In this document: positions 1-8,483 of the stretch, in pieces
Layout: every line of letters begins with the position of its first letter
Numbering within the stretch: the first letter of the stretch is position 1
Origin: Solirubrobacter taibaiensis
Lineage (GTDB): Bacteria > Actinomycetota > Thermoleophilia > Solirubrobacterales > Solirubrobacteraceae
DNA: 64,000 bases
Reading direction: 5' to 3'
NCBI GenBank assembly: GCA_027587225.1
Contig: JAPDDQ010000005.1
Coordinates: 62,001 to 126,000, forward strand
Position numbers and translations under genes: made by a program
Notes under the pieces: generated by a model
Databases searched by the model: none
What the model was told of the DNA's origin: nothing
The model's input: only the letters and a program-made list of their open reading frames with translations

Positions 1-1908
1 GTAGTCCGCCCGGGTGAGCGGCTTGAGCCGGCATTTGACCACGTCGAGTGTGTACGGGACGCCCGCCGCGAGCCGCGGGTTCCCGTACGAGGTCCAGGTG
101 CCGTTGCAGGACAGGTCCCCGCGCACCCCGCCGGCCATGAAGCAGCCCTCGGCCGGCTTCTCACCGGTGTCGAGCCAGCGGCGCATGGCGTCGAACTGGT
201 TCGGCACCGTACCGCCCGTGCGCGAGAGCCAGATGACCTGGTTGTCGTGGTGGCCGTTGGAGCGGTCCAGCCGCGCGCGGTAGGTGAACGAGTGGAACGC
301 CGGGTGGAAGCCGGTGTCGTCCATCTGCCCGCCGGTGCGGTTGTCGATCTCGGGGATGTCCGCCGCGCCGGTGGCGCTGTTGACGCGGCCGGTCTCGTAG
401 GCGATCCGCAGCGCGTCCGGGTCGGCGACCGAGCGCGCCGGGACGAAGTTGCCGTCGATGTCGATCCCGCCGACCTTGGCGTTCAGGTCGACGAACTGCT
501 CGGGCGTGATCTGCCCGCGGCCCAACGCGACGAGCCCGTACTGGACGCCGACATTGTCCACCGCCAGCTTGCCCTTGCCGTTCGGCGCGTCCGGCGTGAC
601 CGTGACGCCGAAGACCGCCCGCATGAAGTCGGCGATGCCGCAGCGCTCGCCGGTCGGGTTGCTCGTCGGGTGCCAGAGCTGCGCCGGCTGGAGGCCGCAG
701 CCGACGTTCGCGGTCGGGACGAGCTCCGTGCGGTCGGCGCCGAAGGCCAGCACCTTCTGGCCGCACAGGTTGTCCGGGTTCGTCGGATTCGAGCCCCACA
801 CGGGCTGTCGCGCGGACGCGGTGGGGAAGAGCGCGTTCGGCGGTGCGGTGGCGTGGCCCGGATTGCTCAGCGGGCTGGTGGGCCAGAAGTAGTGCATGAG
901 CACGCGGCAGTCGAGTGAGCCTTGCACCTGCGTCCAGTGGTCCTCGAAGGCCTGGCTCGTCGTCAGCCCGTCGAGCAACCCGGGGTAGTTCTCGGCCAGC
1001 AGGTGCTGCTGCATCGTCGCCGCCGAACCGCCGTTGCCGATCGTGTACTCCAGCGGCCCGTAGCGCTCGACGACGAGCTCCTTGGTCATCATCGCCGCTT
1101 CGGCGGAGACCACGTCGTTGCAGTTGTTGGCGTAGATGTTCAGGCTCGAGGTGGCGACCGCGAAGCCCGCGCCGAGTGGCTGCGCCTGCAACACGTTGCC
1201 GGGCGCGAGCTGGCGGTGCTCGGTGCCGCAGGCGCCGCCGAACGTGTAGAAGAGCTTGCCGCTCCAGGGTTGCGCGGCCGACCACGGCTCGATCGGCTTG
1301 GTCGGGTCCACGAGCACGGCCATCTGGTAGATCCCGCGGTTGACGGTGCCGGTGACGCGCTGGACGATGAACGGCACGGTCAACCCGCGGTCGGTCGTGG
1401 TCTGCTGGATGTCCGTCGCCGCCGGGTCGTACGGCACGAACTGGTTCGCCATGTTGCGGTACAGCAGTTCGACCCGCGTCGGCGCGTTGCACTGCGCGTC
1501 GGTCGCCGCACCGAGCGGCGGGGTGGACGCGTTCGGGTTGCACGCGTAGGGCGTGATCTGCGGGCCGGAGAAGACTGGGCCGCCGATCGGATGGTTGGTG
1601 ATCGTGATCCGCTTGCCCGCCCCGCTGCCGTCGCGCACGGTGAGCACGTTCTCGCCCACCTTCAGGCCGGTGACCAGCCCTTCCAGGCGTCCACTCGGAC
1701 GCACCGCGAAGGCGCTCGTCACGTCGGTGCCGTCGACGTCGACCGTCGCCGGCCCGGAGACCTGCGCGGCGACGAGCGCGTCCCCGCCCGAGACGAGGTC
1801 CGCACGGCCCGACAGCACTTCGAGCGACTGCACCCCGCCGGCGTGCGCGCCGCCCACGCCGAGGCCTGCGACCAGCAACACGGTGACCGCGGACACGCGA
1901 CCGACCAT
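1..1908 (-). CDS. Secreted DUF6351 family protein, C-terminus cut by window edge
   Basis: The first 636 residues are visible and the frame is open to the left edge. An N-terminal signal peptide (about residues 1-24, ending GGAHA) points to secretion. The sequence matches my memory of the DUF6351 family of large secreted bacterial proteins. Around residues 288-310 the pattern GNGGSA...Q...YPGL.DG recalls the nucleophile elbow of tannase and 3HB-oligomer hydrolases, so an exported ester hydrolase is a reasonable inference, but the catalytic serine is not certain. The ATG at 1906-1908 follows a GGAGAGGAGAGG ribosome site. The gene diverges from the MarR gene across a palindromic operator, which suggests shared control with the Liv operon. 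Confidence 0.75.
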   Translation of the reverse strand, partial: MVGRVSAVTVLLVAGLGVGGAHAGGVQSLEVLSGRADLVSGGDALVAAQVSGPATVDVDGTDVTSAFAVRPSGRLEGLVTGLKVGENVLTVRDGSGAGKRITITNHPIGGPVFSGPQITPYACNPNASTPPLGAATDAQCNAPTRVELLYRNMANQFVPYDPAATDIQQTTTDRGLTVPFIVQRVTGTVNRGIYQMAVLVDPTKPIEPWSAAQPWSGKLFYTFGGACGTEHRQLAPGNVLQAQPLGAGFAVATSSLNIYANNCNDVVSAEAAMMTKELVVERYGPLEYTIGNGGSAATMQQHLLAENYPGLLDGLTTSQAFEDHWTQVQGSLDCRVLMHYFWPTSPLSNPGHATAPPNALFPTASARQPVWGSNPTNPDNLCGQKVLAFGADRTELVPTANVGCGLQPAQLWHPTSNPTGERCGIADFMRAVFGVTVTPDAPNGKGKLAVDNVGVQYGLVALGRGQITPEQFVDLNAKVGGIDIDGNFVPARSVADPDALRIAYETGRVNSATGAADIPEIDNRTGGQMDDTGFHPAFHSFTYRARLDRSNGHHDNQVIWLSRTGGTVPNQFDAMRRWLDTGEKPAEGCFMAGGVRGDLSCNGTWTSYGNPRLAAGVPYTLDVVKCRLKPLTRADY

Positions 1909-1954
1909 GGCCCTCTCCTCTCCCCAGATGACAGGTGGCCTGATACTCCGTTTC

Positions 1955-1982
1955 GACAATACTCCTCGTGTCCAGTACTGTC
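1955..1982. promoter_or_regulatory. Probable MarR operator, site 1
   Basis: Inverted repeat GACAATACT-N10-AGTACTGTC, with one mismatch between 9-bp arms. It lies in the 79-bp gap between the divergent DUF6351 and MarR starts. The same layout recurs at 2439-2466 with the same total length of 28 bp. MarR proteins commonly bind such dyads next to their own gene; binding here is inferred. Confidence 0.6.
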
Positions 1983-1987
1983 GCCGC

Positions 1988-2440
1988 GTGTCCTCGCAAC
2001 CGCGCGTCGTCAGTCCGCACATCGGCTACGTGATCGGTCGTCTGGACCGCGCGATCCGGCGTGAGATCGGCGCGCTGGTCGCGCCCTTCAACCTCACCGT
2101 GCCCAAGTACACGGCGCTCTCGATCCTGCGCGACCGGCCCGGGCTCTCGAACGCGCAGCTCGCGCGCCGAACCTACGTCACACCGCAGTCCATGGCCGAA
2201 GTGCTGAACTCATTGGAGGCGGACGGGTACATCGTCCGCTCGCCCGCGGCCAACCACGGCCGCGTGCTCGAGGTGACGCTGAGCGACCGTGGGCGCGAGG
2301 TGCTGACGGCGTGCGACCGCTCCGTCGGCCACATGGAGAACGCGATGCTCGCCGACCTCGACGAGGCCGGCCGCGAACTGCTGCTGGAAGGGCTCGTGAA
2401 CGCGGTCTACCGGCTCGGGGCCGGGTTCGGTCCCCGTTGA
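1988..2440 (+). CDS. MarR family transcriptional regulator
   Basis: A 150-residue winged-helix regulator of normal MarR length. The N-terminal dimer helix is followed by a helix-turn-helix around LSNAQLARRTYVTPQSMAEV and a wing with the typical DGYIVRS and GRVLEVTLSDRGRE segments. The GTG start at 1988 was chosen because MarR homology begins just after it and because it leaves the operator upstream. Its stop codon overlaps the second copy of the repeat, just ahead of the transporter operon. The likely role is repression of itself, the DUF6351 gene and the Liv/catabolic operon, relieved by the pathway's substrate or CoA ester. The ligand cannot be read from sequence. Confidence 0.9.
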   Translation: MSSQPRVVSPHIGYVIGRLDRAIRREIGALVAPFNLTVPKYTALSILRDRPGLSNAQLARRTYVTPQSMAEVLNSLEADGYIVRSPAANHGRVLEVTLSDRGREVLTACDRSVGHMENAMLADLDEAGRELLLEGLVNAVYRLGAGFGPR

Positions 2441-2466
2441 CAGTAGTCAGGTAGCCGAATACTCTC
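2439..2466. promoter_or_regulatory. Probable MarR operator, site 2
   Basis: GACAGTAGT-N10-AATACTCTC, an imperfect dyad (7 of 9 arm positions pair) with the same 28-bp span and 10-bp spacer as the site at 1955. It overlaps the MarR stop codon and sits 30 bp before the GTG of the operon's first gene, a sensible place for a repressor site. Confidence 0.5.
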
Positions 2467-2495
2467 CGCTCCGGACCACCGGCGAGGAGAGAGGT

Positions 2496-4049
2496 GTGGT
2501 GGGAGTTGCGGTGACGGCACCGGCCGTCCTGGACGTGCACGACCTGCGCGTGAGCTACGCGGGCGCCGTGAAGGCGCTGCGGGGTGTCTCGCTGTGCGTG
2601 CCTGAGGGTGCTGTCGTGGCCGTGCTCGGCAACAACGGCGCGGGCAAGTCGACGCTGCTGCGCGCGCTCTCCGGGACGTTGCCGGCGCAGGGCGGCGCGA
2701 TCACCGGCGGCACGATCCAGTTCCGCGGCCGGCCGCTGCCACGTGACGACGCCGCGTCGATCGCGCGCGGCGGGCTCGTCCAGGTGCCCGAGGGGCGGCG
2801 CGTGTTCAGCAATCTCACGGTCGAGGAGAACCTGCGCGCCGGCGCGCTCGCGTCGCCGGACAAGGCGGCGCGGGTCGAAGCGCGAGCGTGGGTCGACGAG
2901 CTGTTCCCGATCCTGCGTGAGCGGGCGTCGCAACGAGCGGGCCTGCTGAGTGGCGGCGAGCAGCAGATGCTCGCGATCGGCCGCGCCCTGATGGCCTCGC
3001 CCAAGGTGCTCCTGCTCGACGAGCCCTCGCTCGGGCTGGCGCCGAAGATCGTCGAGCACGTCGGCGCGGTCATCCGCGAGATCAACGAGCGCGGCGTGAC
3101 CGTCGTGCTGGTGGAGCAGAACGCCGCGATGGCGCTGTCGGTCGCCGACCGCGCGGTCGTGCTCGAGGTCGGGCAGGTGGCGCTGGAAGGGACAGCGGAC
3201 GAGTTGGCCGAGAGCGAGGCGGTCAAGGAGCGCTACCTCGGCGTCGCGAAGACCGTCACCGCGACGCCCCAGCGTGTCGAGAGCTCCGCGCAGCCGCTGG
3301 ACGTGCAAGGCCTGTCCGTCCGCTTCGGCGGGCTCGCCGCGCTGAGCGACGTCTCCTTCACCGTGGAGCCCGGCTCGCTGCACGCGCTGATCGGGCCCAA
3401 TGGCGCGGGCAAGTCCACGTGCCTGAACGTGCTCTCGGGCGTGTACGAGGCGAGCGCCGGCTCCGTCCGTTACGGCGAGCGAGAGCTCACGCGGCTGCGA
3501 CCGCACCGGATCGCGGCGCTCGGCGTCGCGCGCACGTTCCAGAACATCGCGCTCTCGCCGCGGGTCTCGGTGCTCGACAACCTGCTCGTCGCGCGCCACC
3601 GGCTGATGCGGTCCGGCTTCATCGCCGACGGGCTCAAGCTGCCCCGTGCCCGGCGCGAGCGGGAGGCCCATGAGGCACGCGTGCGGGAGATCGCCGCGCT
3701 GCTGGGCCTCGACGAGCTCGAGCGCCCGGTCGGGACGCTCCCCTACGGCACGCGCAAGCGGGTCGAACTGGCGCGGGCCCTGTGTGCCGAGCCCGAGCTG
3801 TTGCTGCTCGACGAACCCGTGGCGGGCATGGTCCACGACGAGTCGGCGGCGATGGCGGAAGCGATCACGCACGCCCGCGCCGAGCTCGGCATCTCCGTCC
3901 TGCTGGTCGAGCACGACATGACGTTCGTGATGGGCATGGCCGACCGCGTGACCGTGCTCGACTTCGGCAAGCGGATCGCCGACGGCACTCCGGCCGAGGT
4001 CCAGCGCGACCCGGAGGTGCTCACGGCCTACCTCGGAGGTGCGGCGTGA
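2496..4049 (+). CDS. Fused LivF-LivG type ABC transporter ATPase
   Basis: A 517-residue protein with two complete ABC ATPase domains. Domain 1 (about 8-250) resembles LivF, with Walker A GNNGAGKST near residue 45 and signature LSGGEQQ near 151. Domain 2 (about 265-517) resembles LivG, with Walker A GPNGAGKST near 302 and the LPYGTRKR signature near 416. In most branched-chain amino acid transporters these are separate polypeptides of about 235 and 255 residues, so this is a fusion. A linker of roughly 15 residues joins them. The GTG at 2496 follows GAGGAGAGAGG; an in-frame GTG at 2511 is an alternative. The gene overlaps the LivH gene by 4 bp, so this should be the ATPase of the HAAT-type importer encoded downstream. 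Confidence 0.93.
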   Translation: MVGVAVTAPAVLDVHDLRVSYAGAVKALRGVSLCVPEGAVVAVLGNNGAGKSTLLRALSGTLPAQGGAITGGTIQFRGRPLPRDDAASIARGGLVQVPEGRRVFSNLTVEENLRAGALASPDKAARVEARAWVDELFPILRERASQRAGLLSGGEQQMLAIGRALMASPKVLLLDEPSLGLAPKIVEHVGAVIREINERGVTVVLVEQNAAMALSVADRAVVLEVGQVALEGTADELAESEAVKERYLGVAKTVTATPQRVESSAQPLDVQGLSVRFGGLAALSDVSFTVEPGSLHALIGPNGAGKSTCLNVLSGVYEASAGSVRYGERELTRLRPHRIAALGVARTFQNIALSPRVSVLDNLLVARHRLMRSGFIADGLKLPRARREREAHEARVREIAALLGLDELERPVGTLPYGTRKRVELARALCAEPELLLLDEPVAGMVHDESAAMAEAITHARAELGISVLLVEHDMTFVMGMADRVTVLDFGKRIADGTPAEVQRDPEVLTAYLGGAA

Positions 4050-4936
4050 ACCAGTTCGTGACGCTGCTCGTCGGCGGCCTGTTCCTCGGCGCGATCTACT
4101 CGCTCGTGGCGCTCGGGTTCGTGACCGTCTTCAAGGCCACGCACGTGATCAACTTCGCGCAGGGCTCCGTGCTGCTGCTCGGTGCGTACGTGATCGCCCG
4201 CGCGCACGAGACCGTCGGCTTCGCACTGGCGGTGGCGCTGGGCGTGCTGGTCGCCGCGGCCGCATCCATCCTGATCGACGCCGTCCTGATCCGCCGCATC
4301 CGGCGGGCCGACCTCGGCACGCTGGCGATCCTCACGCTCGGCGTCGACATCCTGCTGGCCACCGAGCTCTCGCGCCGGATCGGCACCGACGTGCTCAACA
4401 TCGGCGCGCCGTGGGGGAACGACGTGACGGAGCTGGCCGGTATCCGGATCGCCACCTCGCGCGTGATCGCGGGTGCGGTGGCCGCGCTGCTCGTCGCCGG
4501 CTTCTGGCTCGCGTTCAAGTTCACCGACTTCGGGATCGCGATGCGCTCCGCGGCCGAGGACGGCGAGGTCGCCTCGCTGATGGGCATCCGCCTGAACCGC
4601 GTGGCGGCGACGGCGTGGGCGCTCGCGGGCGCGCTGGCCGCGGTCGGCGGGCTCTTCCTGACCAGCTTCCCGGCCGCGGGCGTGACCGGCAGCGTCGGCG
4701 TGCTCGCGCTGGCGACGATCCCCGCCGTGGTCCTGGGCGGGTTCGACTCGCCCGGGGGCGCCGTGGTCGGCGGGCTGATCATCGGCGTCGTGTCCGTGCT
4801 CACCGCGGGCTACCAGGAGGAGCTGTCGTTCCTCGGGCGCGGACTGGGCGGCGTCGCGCCGTTCGCGGTGATGCTGCTCGTGCTGCTGGTGCGGCCGTCC
4901 GGGCTGTTCGGGACGCGGGAGCTGACCCGTGTATAG
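4046..4936 (+). CDS. Branched-chain amino acid type ABC permease (LivH-like)
   Basis: A 296-residue inner-membrane protein with about eight hydrophobic helices and the family's hallmarks: an N-terminal GGLFLGAIYSLVALG helix and the G-I-A-M-R-S-A-A-E-D motif near residue 165, where the permease contacts the ATPase. The GTG start overlaps the stop of the ATPase gene (GTGA), which supports translational coupling. It should pair with the LivM-like protein that follows. Liv-type permeases carry amino acids but also aromatic acids and amides, so the substrate is set by the binding protein and is unknown. Confidence 0.92.
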   Translation: MNQFVTLLVGGLFLGAIYSLVALGFVTVFKATHVINFAQGSVLLLGAYVIARAHETVGFALAVALGVLVAAAASILIDAVLIRRIRRADLGTLAILTLGVDILLATELSRRIGTDVLNIGAPWGNDVTELAGIRIATSRVIAGAVAALLVAGFWLAFKFTDFGIAMRSAAEDGEVASLMGIRLNRVAATAWALAGALAAVGGLFLTSFPAAGVTGSVGVLALATIPAVVLGGFDSPGGAVVGGLIIGVVSVLTAGYQEELSFLGRGLGGVAPFAVMLLVLLVRPSGLFGTRELTRV

Positions 4937-5936
4937 GCGTGCCGCGGTCTACGTCGCCGTCGTGGTCGTCCTTGCGGCGGTCCCGATCTGGTTCGAGAGC
5001 TTCTGGCTGCAGACCGGGCTGTTCGCGATGGCGGCCGTCATCGCCGCGATCGGGCTCTCGATCCTCGTCGGGATCGCGGGCCAGCTCTCGCTCGCGCACG
5101 CGTTCTTCGTCGCCATCGGCGCCTACGGCTACGCCTATCTCGCCGACAAGATCCCGCCGCCGCTGGCGCTGATCGCGGCCGTGCTGCTGGCGGGCCTGGC
5201 GGGCGCGTTGTTCAGCCCGATCGCCGGCCGCGTGCGCGGGATCTACCTCGGTCTGGCGAGCTTGGGCCTCGTCTTCCTCGGCCAGCACATCCTGCAGAAC
5301 GCCACCGGGATCACCGGCGGCTACCGCGGCATCGCCGTGCCGCCGTTCAGCGTCTTCGGGTTCGAGTTCTCCGCCGCCGACGAGTTCGTCGTCCTCGGCG
5401 TGCCGTACGGGCCGCTGGAGAAGCTCTGGTACCTCGGGCTCGTCCTGGTCGCCGTCTCGCTCTGGTACGGGCGCAACCTGGTGCGCTCCCGCCCGGGACG
5501 CGCGCTGGCGACGGTGCGCGACAGCGAGGTCGCGGCCGCCACCAACGGCATCGACGTCGTCCGCTACAAGGCCGCCGCGTTCACCGTGTCCTCCATGTAC
5601 GCCGGGCTCGGTGGCGTGCTGATGGCGCTCGCGTTCGGGCGCATCGTCCCCGAGTCCTTCGGCTTCCTGTTGTCCGTCGACTTCCTCGTGATGGTCGTCA
5701 TCGGGGGCGCCGGGTCGGTCGGCGGCGCGGCGGCGGGAGCCGTCTTCGTGACCGCGCTGCCGCTGATCCTCAACCACTACAGCGGCTCGTTGCCGCTGCT
5801 CGCCGAACCGGGAAGCGGCGGTGTCGGCGCCGCGGAGCTCAGCCGGTTGCTCTACGGGGCGGCGATCGTCGCCGTCCTGCTGTTCGCCCGTGACGGGCTC
5901 GCCGGGCTCGTCCACCGAAAGGAGAGGGTCACATGA
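4929..5936 (+). CDS. Branched-chain amino acid type ABC permease (LivM-like)
   Basis: A 335-residue membrane protein with about nine to ten helices. It carries the LivM-like segments GIAGQLSLAHAFF near residue 47 and ALATVRDSEVAAATNGI near residue 190, the latter being the ATPase-coupling loop. It overlaps the LivH-like gene by 8 bp. Together the two permeases and the fused ATPase form a complete importer core. Confidence 0.92.
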   Translation: MYRRAAVYVAVVVVLAAVPIWFESFWLQTGLFAMAAVIAAIGLSILVGIAGQLSLAHAFFVAIGAYGYAYLADKIPPPLALIAAVLLAGLAGALFSPIAGRVRGIYLGLASLGLVFLGQHILQNATGITGGYRGIAVPPFSVFGFEFSAADEFVVLGVPYGPLEKLWYLGLVLVAVSLWYGRNLVRSRPGRALATVRDSEVAAATNGIDVVRYKAAAFTVSSMYAGLGGVLMALAFGRIVPESFGFLLSVDFLVMVVIGGAGSVGGAAAGAVFVTALPLILNHYSGSLPLLAEPGSGGVGAAELSRLLYGAAIVAVLLFARDGLAGLVHRKERVT

Positions 5937-7183
5937 GGCGTGTGGGACTGATCGCGGCGGTGCTCGCTTTGGTGGTGGCCGCCTGCGGCAAGGGCGGGGC
6001 GGAGGAGGAGCCCACCGGCTCCGGTGAGCAGGCCGTCAAGACGGGCCCCGGCGCGAGCGCGGACACGATCACGCTCGGCTACCTGCCGGACCTCAGCGGG
6101 GTGTTCGCGCCCAACGGCAAGGCGATGATGGAGGGCGCGAATCTCTACTGGGACGCCAAGAACAAGGCGGGCGGGATCTGCGGGCGGCAGGTGAAGATCG
6201 CGGTGCAGGACACGGGCTACGACCCGCAGAAGGCCGTCGCCGCCTATCAGCAGCTCTCGGGCGACGTGATCGGCCTCGGGCTGGTCCTCGGCTCCTCGAT
6301 CGTCAGCGCGCTGCTGCCGAACGTGCAGCAAGAGAACATGTTCCTGAACTTCGCGGGCTGGACGTCGGACATCCTCCCCAACGAGAACGTGGCCATCGCG
6401 GGCACGACCTACGACATCGAGGCCATCAACGCCGTCGACTTCCTGATGAAGGAGAAGGGCCTGGCCGCCGGGGACACGGTCGGGCATCTGTACTTCGAGG
6501 GCGACTACGGCGAGAACGCGCTCAAGGGCTCCAAGTTCGCCGCCGAGGCCCACGACCTGAAGCTCGTCGAGCAGAAGATCACGCCGGCCGATCAGGACAT
6601 GACCGGCCAGGTGTCGGCGTTCAAGAAGGCCGGCGTGAAGGCGATCCTGTTCAGTGCCGCGCCGCCGCAGGCCGCTTCGCTCGCGGGCCTCGCCGCCTCC
6701 CAGAAACTCGACGTGCCGATCGTGGCCAACGGCCCCGGCTGGACGCCGCAACTGCTCACCACGCCGGCCGCCGAGGCACTGATCGCGAACTACCACGTCG
6801 TCTCCTCGATGGCGCCGCTGTCGGTGCAGAGCGAGGGCGTCCAGAAGTTCCTCACCGAGTACAAGGCCGCTTACCCCGAGGGCACGCCGTCCTCGAACGG
6901 CTCGCTGTACGCCTACGCGGGCGCGCAGATCGCCGACGCGGCGCTGACGCAGGCCTGCGAGAACAAAGACCTCACCCGCAAGGGCGTGCTGGACGCGCTG
7001 CACTCACTGACCGCGCTCGATACGGGTGGCGTGGTCGCCGGCAACCTCAACTTCAGCGATCCGGCGGTGCCTCCGGGCAACCTCGTCTACGTCGCGAAGG
7101 TGAGCAAGGACGCGCCGGGCGGGCTCGAGGCGCTGGGCGACCCGTCGCAGGCGCCCGACGCCGAGACCTACAAGATCGGATGA
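5933..7183 (+). CDS. ABC transporter substrate-binding lipoprotein (LivJ-like)
   Basis: A 416-residue Leu/Ile/Val-binding-protein-type periplasmic binding protein. The N-terminus is a lipoprotein signal with lipobox LVVAAC (Cys18), so it should be anchored outside the membrane. The mature part begins with TLGYLPDLSGVFAPNGKAM, as in the Peripla_BP_6 fold that binds amino acids, amides or aromatic acids. It overlaps the LivM-like gene and the MaoC gene by 4 bp each. Its genetic linkage to CoA-dependent enzymes suggests an organic acid rather than a nutritional amino acid as ligand; this is inference. Confidence 0.92.
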   Translation: MRRVGLIAAVLALVVAACGKGGAEEEPTGSGEQAVKTGPGASADTITLGYLPDLSGVFAPNGKAMMEGANLYWDAKNKAGGICGRQVKIAVQDTGYDPQKAVAAYQQLSGDVIGLGLVLGSSIVSALLPNVQQENMFLNFAGWTSDILPNENVAIAGTTYDIEAINAVDFLMKEKGLAAGDTVGHLYFEGDYGENALKGSKFAAEAHDLKLVEQKITPADQDMTGQVSAFKKAGVKAILFSAAPPQAASLAGLAASQKLDVPIVANGPGWTPQLLTTPAAEALIANYHVVSSMAPLSVQSEGVQKFLTEYKAAYPEGTPSSNGSLYAYAGAQIADAALTQACENKDLTRKGVLDALHSLTALDTGGVVAGNLNFSDPAVPPGNLVYVAKVSKDAPGGLEALGDPSQAPDAETYKIG

Positions 7184-7620
7184 CCACGCTGGCGGAGCTG
7201 CCCGGCCTGGCCGGGCAGCACCTCGGGCCGACGGACTGGCGGGAGATGACGCAGGCGCGCGTCAACGAGTTCGCCGACGTCACCGAGGATCACAACTACA
7301 TCCATGTCGACCCAGAGCGGGCGAAGGCCTCGCCGTTCGGCGGGACGATCGCGCACGGCTACCTGAGCGTCGCGCTGCTCGCGCCGATCTCCCAGCAACT
7401 GCTGGACGTCCAGGGCGCGACGGGTGTGAACTACGGGATGGACCGGCTGCGGTTCCCGGCGCCGCTGCCGGTCGGGGCGGAGTTCCGCGGTAGCGGTGAG
7501 GTGCTCGACGTGACGGAGGTCAAGGGCGGGATGCAGGTCAAAGTGACGTTCACGGTCCAAGTGCGCGACCAGGAGCGGCCGGCGCTGGTCGCCGACTGCC
7601 TGTTCCGGTACTACGCATGA
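7180..7620 (+). CDS. MaoC family (R)-specific enoyl-CoA hydratase-like protein
   Basis: A 146-residue single hot-dog domain. The hydratase motif is visible: Asp37 and His42 in EDHNYIHVD, with the five-residue spacing of the catalytic Asp/His pair in (R)-specific hydratases, followed by GGTIAHGYL. The expected reaction is hydration of a trans-2-enoyl-CoA to the (R)-3-hydroxyacyl-CoA. It overlaps the binding-protein gene and the SDR gene by 4 bp each. The adjacent SDR resembles the (R)-3-hydroxyacyl-CoA dehydrogenase domain of MFE-2, giving two consecutive beta-oxidation steps. Confidence 0.88.
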   Translation: MTTLAELPGLAGQHLGPTDWREMTQARVNEFADVTEDHNYIHVDPERAKASPFGGTIAHGYLSVALLAPISQQLLDVQGATGVNYGMDRLRFPAPLPVGAEFRGSGEVLDVTEVKGGMQVKVTFTVQVRDQERPALVADCLFRYYA

Positions 7621-8483
7621 GGCTCGACGGGAAGGTCGCGGTCGTCACCGGCGCGGGGCGCGGGCTGGGGCGCGCGTACGCGGAGGCGCTCGCGCAGGCG
7701 GGCGCCTCGGTGGTGGTCAACGACCTCGAAGGGGCCGAGGAGGTGGCGGCGGCGATCGGCGGCGTCGCCGCGCCCGGCCCGGTGGGCTCCGCGGACACGG
7801 CCGACATGCTCGTCGCGACCGCCGTTGAAGCGTTCGGCCGGCTCGACGTGATGGTCACCAACGCCGGTGTGCTGCGAGACAAAGTCCTGTGGAAGATGAC
7901 CGACGAGGACTTCGACCTCGTCGTGGAGACGCACCTGCGGGGGACGTTCACGTGCGCGCGGGCCGCGGCGATCCGGTTCCGTGAGCAGGGTGAGGGCGGG
8001 CGGATCGTCGTGGTCGGCTCGCCCGCCGGCCAGTACGGGAACTTCGGGCAGACGAACTACGCGGCGGCGAAGGCCGGCGTGGTGGCCTTCGCGCGGACGT
8101 GGGCGATGGAGCTCGCACGCGCGGGTGTGACGGTGAACGCGATCGTCCCGACAGCGTGGACGGCGATGACCGAGACGATCCCGATCTACGCGCCGTTGGT
8201 CGGCCGCGACGCGTTCCCGCCCGAGGTGCGGCGCGAGCACGCGCTCGGACCGGCATCGGATTGCGCGCCGTTGGTCGTCTATCTGGCGTCGGACGCGGCG
8301 GCGGGGGTGACCGGGCAGGCGATCGGGATCGGTGGCGACCGGCTCTCGCTCTACTCGCATCCGGCCGAGGTGGCCCACGAGTTCCGCGACGGGGGGTGGA
8401 CGGCGGACGCGATCGCCGAAGCCGTCGCGGGGTTCACGTGGGAGCCTTACGGCGTGCGCCTTCCGGAGCTGGACCTGTCGTGA
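7617..8483 (+). CDS. Short-chain dehydrogenase/reductase, MFE-2-like
   Basis: A 288-residue classical SDR. The cofactor motif TGAGRGLG lies at about residues 11-18. NAGVLRD near residue 82 is characteristic of MFE-2-type (R)-3-hydroxyacyl-CoA dehydrogenases. A catalytic Ser (VGSPAGQYG) and Tyr-x3-Lys (NYAAAKAG) follow near residues 138-158. The C-terminal region is slightly longer than in 250-residue SDRs. Its 4-bp overlaps with MaoC and the amidohydrolase gene suggest it oxidises the product of the hydratase to a 3-ketoacyl-CoA. The exact acyl group is unknown. Confidence 0.9.
   Translation: MRLDGKVAVVTGAGRGLGRAYAEALAQAGASVVVNDLEGAEEVAAAIGGVAAPGPVGSADTADMLVATAVEAFGRLDVMVTNAGVLRDKVLWKMTDEDFDLVVETHLRGTFTCARAAAIRFREQGEGGRIVVVGSPAGQYGNFGQTNYAAAKAGVVAFARTWAMELARAGVTVNAIVPTAWTAMTETIPIYAPLVGRDAFPPEVRREHALGPASDCAPLVVYLASDAAAGVTGQAIGIGGDRLSLYSHPAEVAHEFRDGGWTADAIAEAVAGFTWEPYGVRLPELDLS

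Noticed and set aside
161-2020. Long minus-strand frame overlapping the DUF6351 gene
   Set aside because: The in-phase frame starting at 1908 has a signal peptide, a ribosome site and family resemblance; this one is arginine-rich noise.
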